DNA of 64,000 nt from assembly GCA_037693485.1 (NCBI GenBank), contig CM075344.1, forward strand, positions 17,320,501-17,384,500, in the 5' to 3' direction. Source of the DNA: Kitagawia praeruptora. Taxonomy: Eukaryota > Streptophyta > Magnoliopsida > Apiales > Apiaceae. Each line of letters opens with the position of its first letter. The stretch's first letter is position 1. The notes under the pieces were generated by a model. That model saw only the letters and a list, made by a program, of their open reading frames with translations. It ran no database searches and was not told where the DNA came from. A program made the position numbers and the translations under genes. Below, piece after piece: positions 34,901 through 45,700 of this stretch.

Positions 34901-35743
34901 TCTCCGTTAATCTCTTCGAACAACAACCACAGCAACACTATCGAGCTCCTTCTCAACAATCTCTCAACCCCTCTCAACTCCTCTCCCTCGAGCTCTCGTC
35001 TCTCTCACTCTCGATTACCGGCAACACCCAACAAATACACAACAACACATATATACACCTCACTAAACCTCTCCCTCATCTTCGATTCCTACCCCTCTTT
35101 TTCTTAACTCCTCTCATCAACACCCACCCATAAACAAGCTAAGCAATTCAAACGAGCCTACCAGTGTTAAAACGAAATGACCAAAAACAATTATCCGAAA
35201 AGAAAGAAAATAAACTACCTGTAGTACTCTGTTTCATATAGATGCGAAAAAGAAAAGAATGGCTGGGTCTTGTTTCTGTGTAAATGAGATAGGAGAATAA
35301 TGGTGCTCGGTTCAATGAATATAAGGCCCAGCTTTTATGTTTTAAATGACTTAAACGTGGGGAACAAAACTAAGTGCCCTGAAAACACGGATCATGTTTC
35401 CATCCGTGTTTTGTGAAAGTGGATGCTGTCTCTTTCTCCAATGAGTAATAATAATAACGTTTTCTCCCCATCCGGCTAATTAAAACGGAACTTTATAACC
35501 TCGTTTTTTTTAAAAAAATAAATTCGATTCAAAATTAAATCTTATTTTCCTAAATTTCCTAATTTTAATAAATACCAAATAAATATAATTAATATATATA
35601 ATATAATATTTACTCACATATGAATATATAAAATTTTAAGATTTTACCAAAAACGGGTTAATTAAAATATACTAGTGCATTGCTCTTAAATAAACTTTAA
35701 ATACCACGCAGGAAAAATTATTCGAAAATTCACGGTTATTACA
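31946..35743 (-). repeat. 5' LTR of the Gypsy element
   Basis: 3798 bp, near-identical to 21988-25787. As the upstream LTR it would hold the promoter; the CT-rich block (minus strand GA-rich) sits at about 34540-35130. Confidence 0.93.
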
Positions 35744-36305
35744 GGTGGATTCTCTTTTAGGGAGCGACTCTGTTGTGGAGAGCCTCAGGGTTGGGTTGTC
35801 TCGATTAGCTTTATCTTAGAAGTTCAGCTTTTTCTGTGGCATTTTTCGTTTTTATTGCCTTCTGTTTGTCGGTTCTGCAGTTCCAGGGAGATTGGACCGG
35901 TCTTTTCTCTGTTTGAGGTTTACTGGGTATGTGTGACTCGGTTGGTTTGGTCTGTTATCGTTTGCGTGTGGTCTTTTATGCAGGGGCCACGACAGGAGCT
36001 ATTCTCTCAAGCTGGTAGAGCGGAGCGCATCAGGACCTCAGTAACATAATTCCAAGCAGGCGGGTAGGTCCCATGTGGAGAACGCCATGGGCTCAGGTAT
36101 TGCTTTGAACATTTTCGTACCATTTAGATTCCTGTGTATATATCACCCACCGTATCTGTCGTGCACGTAGCCGAGGGTCTTCACGGAAACAACCTCCCCG
36201 CCTTAAAAAGCGGGGGCATGGTCTGCGTACAACTCACCCTCCCCAGACCCTGCTCTGTGCGGGATATACTGGGTATGTTTGGTTTTGGTTTGGTTTGGTT
36301 TATTC
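35744..36305 (+). pseudogene. RTE LINE, right half: end of ORF and 3' UTR
   Basis: After the second GGTGG the LINE frame resumes with DSLLGSDSVVESL and soon stops. The 3' UTR follows and ends with the plant RTE/SINE tail (GTAGCCGAGGGTCTTCACGG, GTCTGCGTACAACTCACCC, GCGGGATATACTGGGTATG) and a short TTTGG/TTTTGG-type terminal repeat. Together with 21350-21987 it forms one 5'-truncated LINE copy. Confidence 0.85.
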
Positions 36306-36628
36306 ACTGACAACGGCTTTTTCAACATTAATGGTTCTACTTAGGTCTAGACCGAAAATATCAAACTATTTCTAATAGTATATCGTTCGGTTTATCAGAA
36401 AAGCATAATTACAGTAGATACCTTTAATTCTAAAACGGAGTTACAGACTGAAATAGGATTGAGTTGTGTTTATGAAACAAAACATTGACTCACAGAATTT
36501 AAAATCCATTACAGAATCAACCTTTATCACAAGCATGGACCATGGATTAATAAAATGTATACATGTAAATGAAAATATGTTTTGAAGAAGTCAAACAATG
36601 CAAACTGGATACAATCACAGCAAGAGGC
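36306..36628. other. No feature seen
   Basis: AT-rich sequence between the LINE tail and the jacalin pseudogene. It may include the 3' flank of that gene. Confidence 0.4.
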
Positions 36629-37121
36629 CTAGAAGAACGAATCCTTCCGACCAAACTCGTGAACCTTCATATGAAGGCCGATGCTTTCAATGACATTTTT
36701 CCTACAGGTGCCAAAAAATCCACAAAATCGGCCTCTGACCTGATAATTATTTATTCTTACCTTTCTATTTATTCTTACCTTTCTCAAAACAAGGTAAGAA
36801 TAAATAGACAAAAAAGAGAGAGGAAGAATGGAAGAACCACAACATTATGCTAATGTAAATTATTTAATAATTTGTGTTACTATTTAATTAAATAATTTGA
36901 ATAAAATCATTGTTTACCGTCTCCATGTAAGTACTTTCATCTTCTTCCCCACCAATTTTTTCGGGCAGTAAAACTGTGCTTCCTCCATCCTCAACATAAG
37001 CAAATTGAATAAACTCAATCCTAGACCGGGAGCAAGTAATGAAGATTTGTGCTATTTTTGTTTTGGCTTGGTGATCCCATGAAGTTCCCAAAGTGGGATA
37101 TGTTGGCCCAATTTTCATCAT
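36629..37121 (-). pseudogene. Jacalin-like lectin domain gene, internally deleted
   Basis: The first exon (37121 to about 36918) begins MMKIGPTYPTLGTSWDHQAK and continues IAQIFITCSRSRIEFIQFAY, the N-terminal strands of a jacalin domain (family pattern GP.GG..G..WD..G...I..I.V), up to a GTAAAC donor. After an acceptor at about 36750 the second piece reads FCGFFGTCRKNVIESIGLHM, the usual final jacalin strands (GF.GR.G..I..IG.HL), and stops at 36629. Roughly the middle third of the ~140-residue domain is missing. In its place is a short AT-rich spacer with a perfect 17-bp inverted repeat. Jacalin-domain proteins bind mannose- or galactose-type glycans and often act in plant defence. This copy is unlikely to fold. 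Confidence 0.72.
36765..36807. repeat. Perfect 17-bp inverted repeat, 9-nt loop
   Basis: CTATTTATTCTTACCTT (36765-36781) and AAGGTAAGAATAAATAG (36791-36807) are exact reverse complements. A further direct copy of TTATTCTTACCTTTC precedes them. The structure sits where the jacalin domain is deleted. Confidence 0.9.
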
Positions 37122-38332
37122 TATACTCCAAATGCATTATATGTTAGTATACGACAGTGTCCTGTATTTATGCATGTATGTAAAGTAAACGAAGAGTTTT
37201 GAGATTAAACTAATTTGAATATGTAGAATTGCAGATCAGCACATTCAATTAACTTTTGTTTGTACGAAGAGTCAATCTATGAAAATTACTGTACTACTCC
37301 TAGATTTCACTGCAAAATTCAGTGAAATTATACAGCAAACTTCAACAGTCATAAAACACATCATTCGTTTTCGATTTTACATGTACCGTTTGTTTTGAAA
37401 AACAAAAAATTATCCCAAATTTCATATTTTTCTCTCTATTCCATACAAATTTAAGCATAATTTTTAAAAAGACACGTAAAATGAGGACGGTGAGAATAAT
37501 ATACACGTACTTCATAGCATTTTTATCATTTAGGTCATATTTTTATCATTTACTTTAAATTAGAATATTAGCAGAGTTCAGAAGAATTATAAAAGGAAGC
37601 CACAAGGGCTAAAATTAGGTGAAAATGGAATAAGTTTTTTAATTTTTTATGCTAATATTATGTTAAGCAATGTATATGCGATATATAATTATTAAAATAT
37701 TAATAAAATATTAATGGGCTTTTTTGATAAATACTCAAGTGCAAAGATTTTTGCAAAAATATCTTATCAGTTTTAAAACAATTGCAAATATACATTTTTT
37801 ATTGCAAAAATACCAAATTCTTAAACTAAATACACATACAAGTATATATCACTGCGGAGCCCAGAATCAGAATAACATCATTGTATGTCACATCACCTGT
37901 TGTCATGTCAGCAAGGAATGGGACCCACACTACCATGTCGGTTGTCATTTTTATATGCAAATATGGTATGTGCATTTTTATAAAATTGCAAAGACGATAT
38001 AAGAGATTAGGTAGCCTAAGATTGAAATACACAGATTTTATATGCAAATATGGGGTGGGCATTTTCATAAAATTAAGATTGTATAAAATTTTACTATATT
38101 ATAGTACTATTAATTAGCTATGCGTGCTCAATAAATTGTAAAGCTTGTTTTTTATAATATCTTAGAAAACTTTCCTTAAATTAATCTCAAGTTCCTTTTT
38201 CTTCTGATATAATTGCAATGATTATACAAGTAAGGTAAATTTACAAATAAAATTTAAAAAAAAGTAGCGTAATTGGTAAATACTCAATATTATTTTAATC
38301 GAAGAAAACCGTGCATTACAGATTATTTTATA
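37122..38332. other. AT-rich intergenic region, no gene identified
   Basis: Apart from a partial internal duplication around 37930-38070 (ATATGCAAATATGG..TG.GCATTTT.ATAAAATT occurs twice) I see no structure and no credible coding frame. Confidence 0.4.
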
Positions 38333-38432
38333 CTCCCTCCGTCCCAAAATACATGTCCCTTTTGAAAAAGAAATTTGTCTAAAATTATATGTTCCTTTTC
38401 TTCTTTCAATGCAAATTTAAGAGTAGTTTTAC
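38333..38432. mobile_element. Half of a Stowaway-type MITE
   Basis: TA followed by CTCCCTCCGTCCCAAAATAC. The ~100 bp match the inverted sequence of the complete MITE at 59482-59754 (ACATGTCCCTTTT..., CAATGCAAATTTAAGAGTA) and then stop. The facing end is missing, and a 12-C run follows at about 38461. Confidence 0.7.
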
Positions 38433-38559
38433 AAATGAGAATCGATTGACTGACCGTCGTCCCCCCCCCCCCTCCCCAACCCATTTTATTCTCTGTCTCC
38501 TCTTCTCCGTTTAAAGCCTCATCCTCCCTTCTTCGGCCATCCATTTATTCTTCTACACT

Positions 38560-38940
38560 TTCTTTTTTCCCAGTTTTAATAAAATCGAGCCTTACGTTTG
38601 GCTTTTGTTTAATTTAAATTTGTTCTTTGTTGTGTTTGTTCCCAAAATTTATTTGGGTTTTGTTTATTCTCTCCTTGTGAGAGCTTTGTGTGTTTTTGGT
38701 TTGTTTTGCAGTAAATTAATGTCCGAGATGTTAGATCTGCAGAATTTTTAAGGTTTTGATTTAGCGATGAAAATTTTTATGGAATTGCATTTATGATCGA
38801 TAGCTCAAATTAACCAGATGTGGCGAAGCGGTACATGTACATATATCAGTTTCAACAAATCGCTTGATGGTATATCCAAAAGGTATAAGAAGATTGGATT
38901 AATCTGCGATTGTATCTTTTTACGGTTTGTTCGACTCGAT
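38560..38940 (+). mobile_element. Probable L1-type LINE 3' UTR, left half
   Basis: A T/G-rich stretch (TTTGTGTGTTTTTGGTTTG) typical of plant L1 3' ends continues, across the inserted Copia element, into 53079-53140, which ends in a run of A's. No ORF remains. Confidence 0.35.
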
Positions 38941-40231
38941 TGTTGGTTACAGAGGCATGTCTGTACACATCTAATAACAAACCTAATTGTTTGTAATGCT
39001 CTGCATTACTTACATGACCTCTTAACTGAGGGAACCTCTAGTTGTAGAGTTTCTGTTTGTATTGTACTTGTAGTAGGCATCAAATCCTAGTTGTGTAATT
39101 GTACAAATAGAGTCTAGAATAATGCTTGAAAGAAGTTCCAAGGTTCATGCCTCAAGCAAGGAGTTAAAGACTGTCAAATAATCAAAGTTGGGATTTGAAG
39201 AAATGAAGAATTTGCCTAAGTACCAATTCGAGAAGTATATTTGTCTATTCGAGAAGTCCAGCATTCGAGAAGTCAGAGATTCGATATCTCAAGACACTAT
39301 TCGATATCTCTGAATACACTGTTCGATATCTCATTCGATATCTCAGGGATTCGATATGTCTACTACTATATTCGAGAACTCAAGAAGTCAACAAGTCAAG
39401 ATGGTATTCGAGTTCTCAAAGAGTCAACAAGTCAAAGCTCCATTCGATATCTCAAGGACTCAGAAAGCTATTCGATATCTCGAGGATTCGATAAGTCAAA
39501 TGTTCTATTCGACAACTCAAGGAATCCTGGTGGAAAAGAGCTATTCGAGAAGTGGTTCGATCTGTCAATATAACAGTATTCGAGAACTCAGAGTTATCGA
39601 TCAAGTCAATTCTAGTTCTCGAATCACTTACTTAGTCACTTCTCGAATACATTCTTGGAGACAAAATACTGAAGAAATTGTACAAGTCAGAAACCTGCAA
39701 CAAGCCAATGCACTTTATGGACCACAATCTGTAACGTGCTCTGGAAAGCCTACAAGGAAGCTTGGAGAGATATAGAAGAGACAAGGAGCTAAAGAAGTGG
39801 ATCTAAACAGGCTTTGCAAAGTCAAATCTGTAACCGTTTGGACACTTACTCAAAAAGGATAGACAGACTAGAAAGTAATTTGTTTAGCTACCTTATTTGC
39901 AGTAAGTGGGTTGTATCCATGTTCTATAAGGACACAGCCTCACTTCATAACTTAGTAACTTTTGTGAGTCAAGTTTTTCAAACACTGTAAGCTATATCTC
40001 TCTGAGAAAAATGAAGCTGAGAATACTACCATTTGTATTCACATATTGTAGCAACCTTTATCTAATAATACATTAGATTAAAGTGATATTGTGTCTTGTG
40101 TTGTTTCTTTATCCGCACCTTCACTTCTACACACACAGGCACTTATCTGCTACATAGACTCAATCCAAGAAAAGTTCAAGAATCCATTCACCCCCCCCTC
40201 TGTATTCTTTTACCGTATTCAATACTCAACA
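38941..40231 (+). repeat. 5' LTR of the Sirevirus element
   Basis: 1291 bp. It contains a remarkable cluster of TCGA-centred motifs (ATTCGATATCTC, ATTCGAGAAGTC, TTCTCGAAT) at about 39228-39650, 21 TCGA sites by my count. A poly-C run lies near the 3' end (about 40190). Confidence 0.95.
39228..39650. promoter_or_regulatory. Cluster of TTCGA-type motifs in the Sirevirus LTR
   Basis: About 21 TCGA sites occur in 420 bp, mostly in the frames ATTCGATATCTC and ATTCGAGAAGTC, with both orientations present. The spacing is irregular, so this is a motif cluster rather than a tandem repeat. Position in the LTR suggests promoter or enhancer sites. The function is inferred. Confidence 0.6.
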
Positions 40232-40233
40232 AG

Positions 40234-40245
40234 TGGTATCAGAGC
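40234..40245 (+). other. Primer-binding site of the Sirevirus element
   Basis: TGGTATCAGAGC two bases after the LTR end; complementary to initiator Met tRNA. Confidence 0.95.
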
Positions 40246-40276
40246 GGGCTGTTTATTCAAAAACAGAAAAACGATC

Positions 40277-42784
40277 ATGAGTTTGAATACACCAAAGACT
40301 ACAGGAACGGTGAAGGTCCCTAAGTTTGACAAAGAAAACTTCAACCTCTGGAAGATAAAGATGATGTTGTTCATTAAAGCCTCTCATCCCTTGTATCCTG
40401 AGATTCTAAAGAATGGTCCTTTTGTCCCACAACAAGAGATACCAGAGAAGACTGTTGGAACCACAACTATCCCAAGATCTTATGAGGCCAAGGATCCATC
40501 AAAGTGGACAGAGTCAGAAAGGGAGAAGGTTGCTCTTGACAGCCACCTCATGCTGCTTATCATTGATTCCATGGACATGTCAATGTTTGCAAACATTGCA
40601 TCATGCACGTCTGCTAAAGAGATGTGGGATCACATTGAGGTGTTGTGTGAAGGGACTGATGAGGTTAAGGAAAACAGGAAACAGATACTGGTCACACAGT
40701 ATGAAGCTTTCATGGCACAGCCCAAGGAAAGCATCACTGAAATGTTTGAAAGGTTTCACAAGCTAGTTACTGAGTTGCAGATGAATGGAAAGGTTTACAG
40801 CACCAAGGAGTTAAATATGAAATTTATGTTGTCTTCACCAAATCATCTGGAGCAAAGAGTCATTTCTCTAAGGGAGAGAGATTTGAACAAAGTCACCTAT
40901 GATGTGCTCTATGGAGTCCTAAAGACTCATGAACTTGAGTTGCTTCAGAAAAGGGCTATCCAAGCCAACCAAGGTAGAATGATAAACACATCATGTGCCT
41001 TGATTGTCAACAAATCTATTCTGGACCTAGAAGCATCTACAAGCCAGCTAAGGATAGAGGAGGTAGCAGATGATGAAGAAACTGAAGCTGGGGTGAGTGA
41101 GCCTGTTGAGGAAAAGGAGGAAGAAGAAGAAGAGTTTTACACTCTGGAAGAACTTGATGGGATGGAAAATACTTCATATGCTTTCATGGCCAGAAAATTT
41201 CCAAACATTAGATTTAAAAGAAATCAACCCTTCAAACCCAAAACTCAAAACCATTCAGCCAACAAGAACAAGGCACCTGTGAAACCAAACAGAAATAAGT
41301 TCAAAACCAGTTATGTGGATAGGTCATCTGTAAGGTGCTATAGATGCAATGACCTAGGGCATTTTTCCAGTGAATGCAAGAAGCCTAAAAAGAAGGATAG
41401 AGATTATCTTGAGCTGGAAGCTAAGTATGAGGCCCTTCTGAAAAAGCAGACACAAGGTAAGGCCTACATAGCTGAAGGGAAGTGTTGGGATGATTCTGAG
41501 AGTGATGGAGAGGAACAAGAATTCTGCAATTATGCCTTGATGGCCAACTCCAAGGATGACTCATCTTCATCTGATTCTCAGGTACCATCTCTCACTACTA
41601 TAGACATGTCTGTTTCTGAGTATAAATGCATGATCGAACAACTATCTGTTGAAATGTTTAATATTCATACTAGTATGACTGCTGCTAATGAGGAGATTGC
41701 TAAACTGTCTACTAGAAATGAAATATTAACCAAAAAGAATGAGGAACTTGAGCTAACTGCTATGCAAGTAGAAAACCTTAAGAAAGAAGTTGAATATTTG
41801 CAGAACAAGGTTTTATGTGCTAGTCAAGTAGAGAAGGCTCTTAGGGATGAATTAGCTGAAAATGAATTCAAACTGAAAACTTTCAAGAAATCATCTGGTC
41901 TAGTGCAATCCTACTGTGAGAAAATTGAAGCTAATCCCAAAGCATCTATTGGACTTGACTATGAATCTCTCAAGCAAAGGAAAGGCTATGCTGTCATTGA
42001 AGAGGACACAGATGTTCATGAGAAAGTGCCTCACATACAGAGAAAAACTGAAAATCCAATTTTTAAGGAATCAATATTTGAAATTGATGAGGATGCCTTA
42101 CTCATCAAACAAATGTTGAATGATGAGGATGAGGCACAATCTGGTGAACAACAAGCATCCTCTAAGAGTGAGAGTGTCAAGTCAAAGACCAAGAAACCAG
42201 TAGTTGATAGGCCAAGACCTAAGAAGTTTGTTAAGTTTGTCTCAACTGGGATGAGTGAATCTGAAAAGAAAGTGACTAAGAAGAAACAGAACAGAAATGG
42301 CAAGTTAGGAATTAACAAGGATAACAATTATGCTTATATGCCTAATGCCCCTAGGAAAACTTGTCAGAACTGTTTCAGTACCAATCATTTAACTCATGCA
42401 TGCAAGAAACCTGTTGGTAGTGTGTCTAAACCTTTCTATGATTGTTCTGTGCCTCTAAGTCACAGAGATGCACCCTTTTGTGATAAATTTGACTGTATGC
42501 CATGCAATATGAATGTTATGACTAGTTGTTTTAATTTAAGAAGGCAGTTCATTGATGGTTGTATCAGTCACAATTCTCACACACACTACACAAGGTCAAA
42601 GTCTTCAAGTCCTCCTAAAGCTAGGAAGGTACCTCTGTCACCTAAGTCTGAAACCTCAGGTTCTAAGACTTCCAACAGTGACAAGAAGACTAACACTAAG
42701 AAAGTTGACAAGCATGTTGTTTATGATAAAACTGTCTCTAAGTCACATGGACCCAAACTTGTTTGGGTACCAAAGGAAAAGTAA
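40277..42784 (+). CDS. Gag of the Sirevirus element (835 aa)
   Basis: I chose the ATG at 40277, 32 bp after the primer site, because MSLNTPKTTGTVKVPKF begins the capsid domain; the longer open frame starts inside the LTR. The N-terminal half carries the Copia gag core (FDKENFNLWKIKMMLFIKA; later AKEMWDHIEVLCEGTDEVK). Two CCHC zinc knuckles are visible, CYRCNDLGHFSSEC at about residue 354 and CQNCFSTNHLTHAC at about residue 696. Between them is an acidic, probably coiled-coil region (about 505-600). The length is well above ordinary Copia gags, as in Sireviruses. The frame stops at 42782-42784, and pol follows in the -1 frame with a 22-nt overlap. Confidence 0.9.
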   Translation: MSLNTPKTTGTVKVPKFDKENFNLWKIKMMLFIKASHPLYPEILKNGPFVPQQEIPEKTVGTTTIPRSYEAKDPSKWTESEREKVALDSHLMLLIIDSMDMSMFANIASCTSAKEMWDHIEVLCEGTDEVKENRKQILVTQYEAFMAQPKESITEMFERFHKLVTELQMNGKVYSTKELNMKFMLSSPNHLEQRVISLRERDLNKVTYDVLYGVLKTHELELLQKRAIQANQGRMINTSCALIVNKSILDLEASTSQLRIEEVADDEETEAGVSEPVEEKEEEEEEFYTLEELDGMENTSYAFMARKFPNIRFKRNQPFKPKTQNHSANKNKAPVKPNRNKFKTSYVDRSSVRCYRCNDLGHFSSECKKPKKKDRDYLELEAKYEALLKKQTQGKAYIAEGKCWDDSESDGEEQEFCNYALMANSKDDSSSSDSQVPSLTTIDMSVSEYKCMIEQLSVEMFNIHTSMTAANEEIAKLSTRNEILTKKNEELELTAMQVENLKKEVEYLQNKVLCASQVEKALRDELAENEFKLKTFKKSSGLVQSYCEKIEANPKASIGLDYESLKQRKGYAVIEEDTDVHEKVPHIQRKTENPIFKESIFEIDEDALLIKQMLNDEDEAQSGEQQASSKSESVKSKTKKPVVDRPRPKKFVKFVSTGMSESEKKVTKKKQNRNGKLGINKDNNYAYMPNAPRKTCQNCFSTNHLTHACKKPVGSVSKPFYDCSVPLSHRDAPFCDKFDCMPCNMNVMTSCFNLRRQFIDGCISHNSHTHYTRSKSSSPPKARKVPLSPKSETSGSKTSNSDKKTNTKKVDKHVVYDKTVSKSHGPKLVWVPKEK

Positions 42785-45700
42785 TACCTTTGTGTTTGCA
42801 GGGCAAAGAAAGTGAAAAGAAGGTCATGTGGATTTTGGACAGTGGATGCTCAAATCATATGACTGGTGATATGGCCCTGCTATCACAGTATGAGGAAAAG
42901 GCTGGCTCAATGGTTGCTTTTGGAGATGACATCATGGGTAACACATTGGGATATGGCAAGCTGAAAGTTGGAAATGTCATCATTGAAGATGTAGCACTAG
43001 TCAAGGGGCTCAAGCATAATCTGCTAAGTGTTGGTCAGTTTACTGATAGAGGATTCAAAGTGAATTTTGACAAAGATGAATGTTTGATCACCCACAAGAA
43101 GACTGGTGATTTTGCTCTATCTGGAGTAAGGAAGGGAAGCCTGTTTGTAGCCAATATGGACTCTGCAAACAAGGACAAAATTTGTTGCTTTTACTCAAAA
43201 GCATCAAATGAAGATTGTTGGCTGTGGCACAAGAAACTATCACACCTGAACTTCAAGGCCATTAATTCTCTAGTCAAAAGAGAGTTAGTGAGAGGCATGC
43301 CCACACTTGAATTCTACCAAGAAGGAGTGTGTGAGGCTTGTCAAAAAGGAAAAATGAAAAGATCAAGCCACAAGTCAAAGACAGTGACATCAATAACCAA
43401 GCCATTACAACTCATCCATATGGATTTGTTTGGGCCTGTCAACATAATGTCACTTGGAAGAAAGAAGTATGCCCTGGTAATGGTTGATGATTTTTCAAGG
43501 TATACATGGGTGGAATTTCTGGCATCAAAAGATGAGGCTCCACAAGTAATTATTGAGCATATAAAGAAAGTTGACAAGGAAGCAAAGGCAAACGATGCAA
43601 GTGTAATTGCACTGAAGAGTGATAATGGAACAGAGTTCAGAAATGCCACACTTGAAGCATTCTGCAAAGAGAATGGCATTTCTCAACAATTCTCAGCTCC
43701 AAGGACTCCACAACAAAATGGAGTTGTTGAGAGAAAGAATAGAACTCTAATTGAGGCTTCTAGAACAATGTTACTTGATGCAAAAATGCCTACATGCTTT
43801 TGGGCTGAGGCTGTGAGTACTGCATGCTACATTCAGAACAAAACCCTCATCAACAAAAACACTGGAAAGACACCTTACAACTTGATGACTGGAAAGAAGC
43901 CTACTCTAAAGTATGTTCATACTTTTGGAAGCAAATGCTTTGTACTAAAGGATAATTCTGAATATGTTGGAAAATTTGATGCAAAAGCATTTGAAGGAAT
44001 TTTTCTTGGCTATTCTATGGAAAGAATTGCATACAAGGTTTATGTCATCAGTCAAAAGAAAGTTATGGAAAGCACAGATGTAACATTTGATGACAGCAAA
44101 CTACCTGGACTAGAAGAAGCCAATGATGAAGACAAAGATCCATTGAGGTTTGATAATCTATATGATTCTGATGAAGAGATTGAAACTGGAGTTGAAACTC
44201 AAGTTCAACAAACTCAAGTGATTAATGATACAAGAGAAGAATTTGTGCCAATCGATAGTGGAGAAACAAGCATCCAAGACACACCTGTGAGTAATGGCAA
44301 CTTCACAGGGGGAGGAAATGAGGATGACCATGATGTGGATGATGAAGCAACATCAAGAATGAGAAGTCAGGCTGAACACTCGAGGAAATGGGATAGATCA
44401 CACACTGCAGAGCAAATCATTGGAGATCCTAATGCAGGAGTAAGGACTAGGAGAGCAACTCAAAATGAGTGCCTCTATGGATGTTTTCTATCACAAGTTG
44501 AGCCTAAGAAACTTGATGATGCACTGTTGGATCCAGATTGGATTATTGTCATGCAAGAGGAGCTGAATCAATTTGAAAGGAACAAAGTATGGGAACTTGT
44601 GCCTGCACCAAAGAATAGAACCATTGTTGGAACAAAAAGGGTTCTGAAGAATAAAATGGATGAAGATGGTGTAATAATAAGAAACAAGGCAAGGCTGGTT
44701 GCAAAAGGATACTCTCAACAGGAAGGCATTGATTATGATGAGACATTTGCCCCTGTTGCTAGATTGGAAGCCATTAGAATATTCTTGGCATTTGCTGCTC
44801 ATTCAAACTTTAAAGTTTATCAAATGGATGTCAAGAGTGCATTTCTAAATGGAGAGTTGGAAGAAGAGGTTTATGTGCAACAACCACCTGGCTTTGAGGA
44901 TCCACATTTCCCAGAATTTGTCTACAGATTGCTTAAGGCATTGTATGGACTTAAGCAAGCTCCAAGAGCATGGTATGATACTTTATCACAATTTCTTCTT
45001 GAAAATCAATTCACTAGAGGCACATTGGACAAGACACTGTTTTACAAGAAGCATGGTGATGATATTATCCTAGTTCAGATTTATGTGGATGATATCATTT
45101 TTGGTTCTACAAATGAGAAACTGTGTGAGAAATTCTCTAAACTCATGCAGAGCAGATATGAGATGAGTATGATGGGAGAGTTGACATTCTTTCTAGGGTT
45201 GCAAGTCAGTCAAAGGAAGGATGGTATCTTTATCAGTCAAACCAAGTACATCAAGGATTTATTGAAGAAGTTTGACTTGGAAGATTGTTCACCTGCCAAG
45301 ACACCCATGGCCACTGCCACTAAACTGGATGAAGATGCTAAAGGCAAGAAACTAGATATCTCAGTCTACAGAGGCATGGTTGGTTCTCTACTCTACCTCA
45401 CTGCAAGTAGACCAGACATCATGTTTGCTACATGCCTGTGTGCAAGGTTTCAATCAAATCCAAAGGAATCACATTTGATTGCAATAAAAAGGATATTTAG
45501 ATATCTGAAGGGCACTCCTAACTTGGGATTATGGTATCCTAAGGACACAGGGTTCAATCTGGTTGGTTATTCTGATGCTGATTATGCTGGATGTAGAGTG
45601 GATAGGAAAAGCACCTCAGGAAGCTGCCAGTTTCTTGGACAAAGGTTAGTTTCTTGGTATAGCAAGAAACAACAATCTGTGTCAACTTCCACAGCTGAGG

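Larger units (their letters stand above)
21988..35743 (-). mobile_element. Ty3/Gypsy chromovirus (Tekay/Del type), full length, 13,756 bp
   Basis: Two LTRs of 3800 and 3798 bp (starting TGTAATAACCG and ending GGGGGCGTTACA on the minus strand) bracket a ~6.2-kb interior with primer site, purine tract and gag-pol remains in the expected order. The flanks carry a perfect 5-bp duplication GGTGG (21983-21987 and 35744-35748), and the insertion splits a LINE reading frame. The integrase region (PEWKWEHITMDFVVGLP), GPF motif and a chromodomain-like tail point to the Tekay/Del lineage, which also favours long LTRs. Coding regions are riddled with stops and frameshifts. Confidence 0.93.

Noticed and set aside
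39241..39775. Plus-strand frames in the Sirevirus LTR, repeated at 52084-52618
   Set aside because: LTR sequence with repeated TTCGA motifs; present in both LTRs and differing only by LTR divergence.
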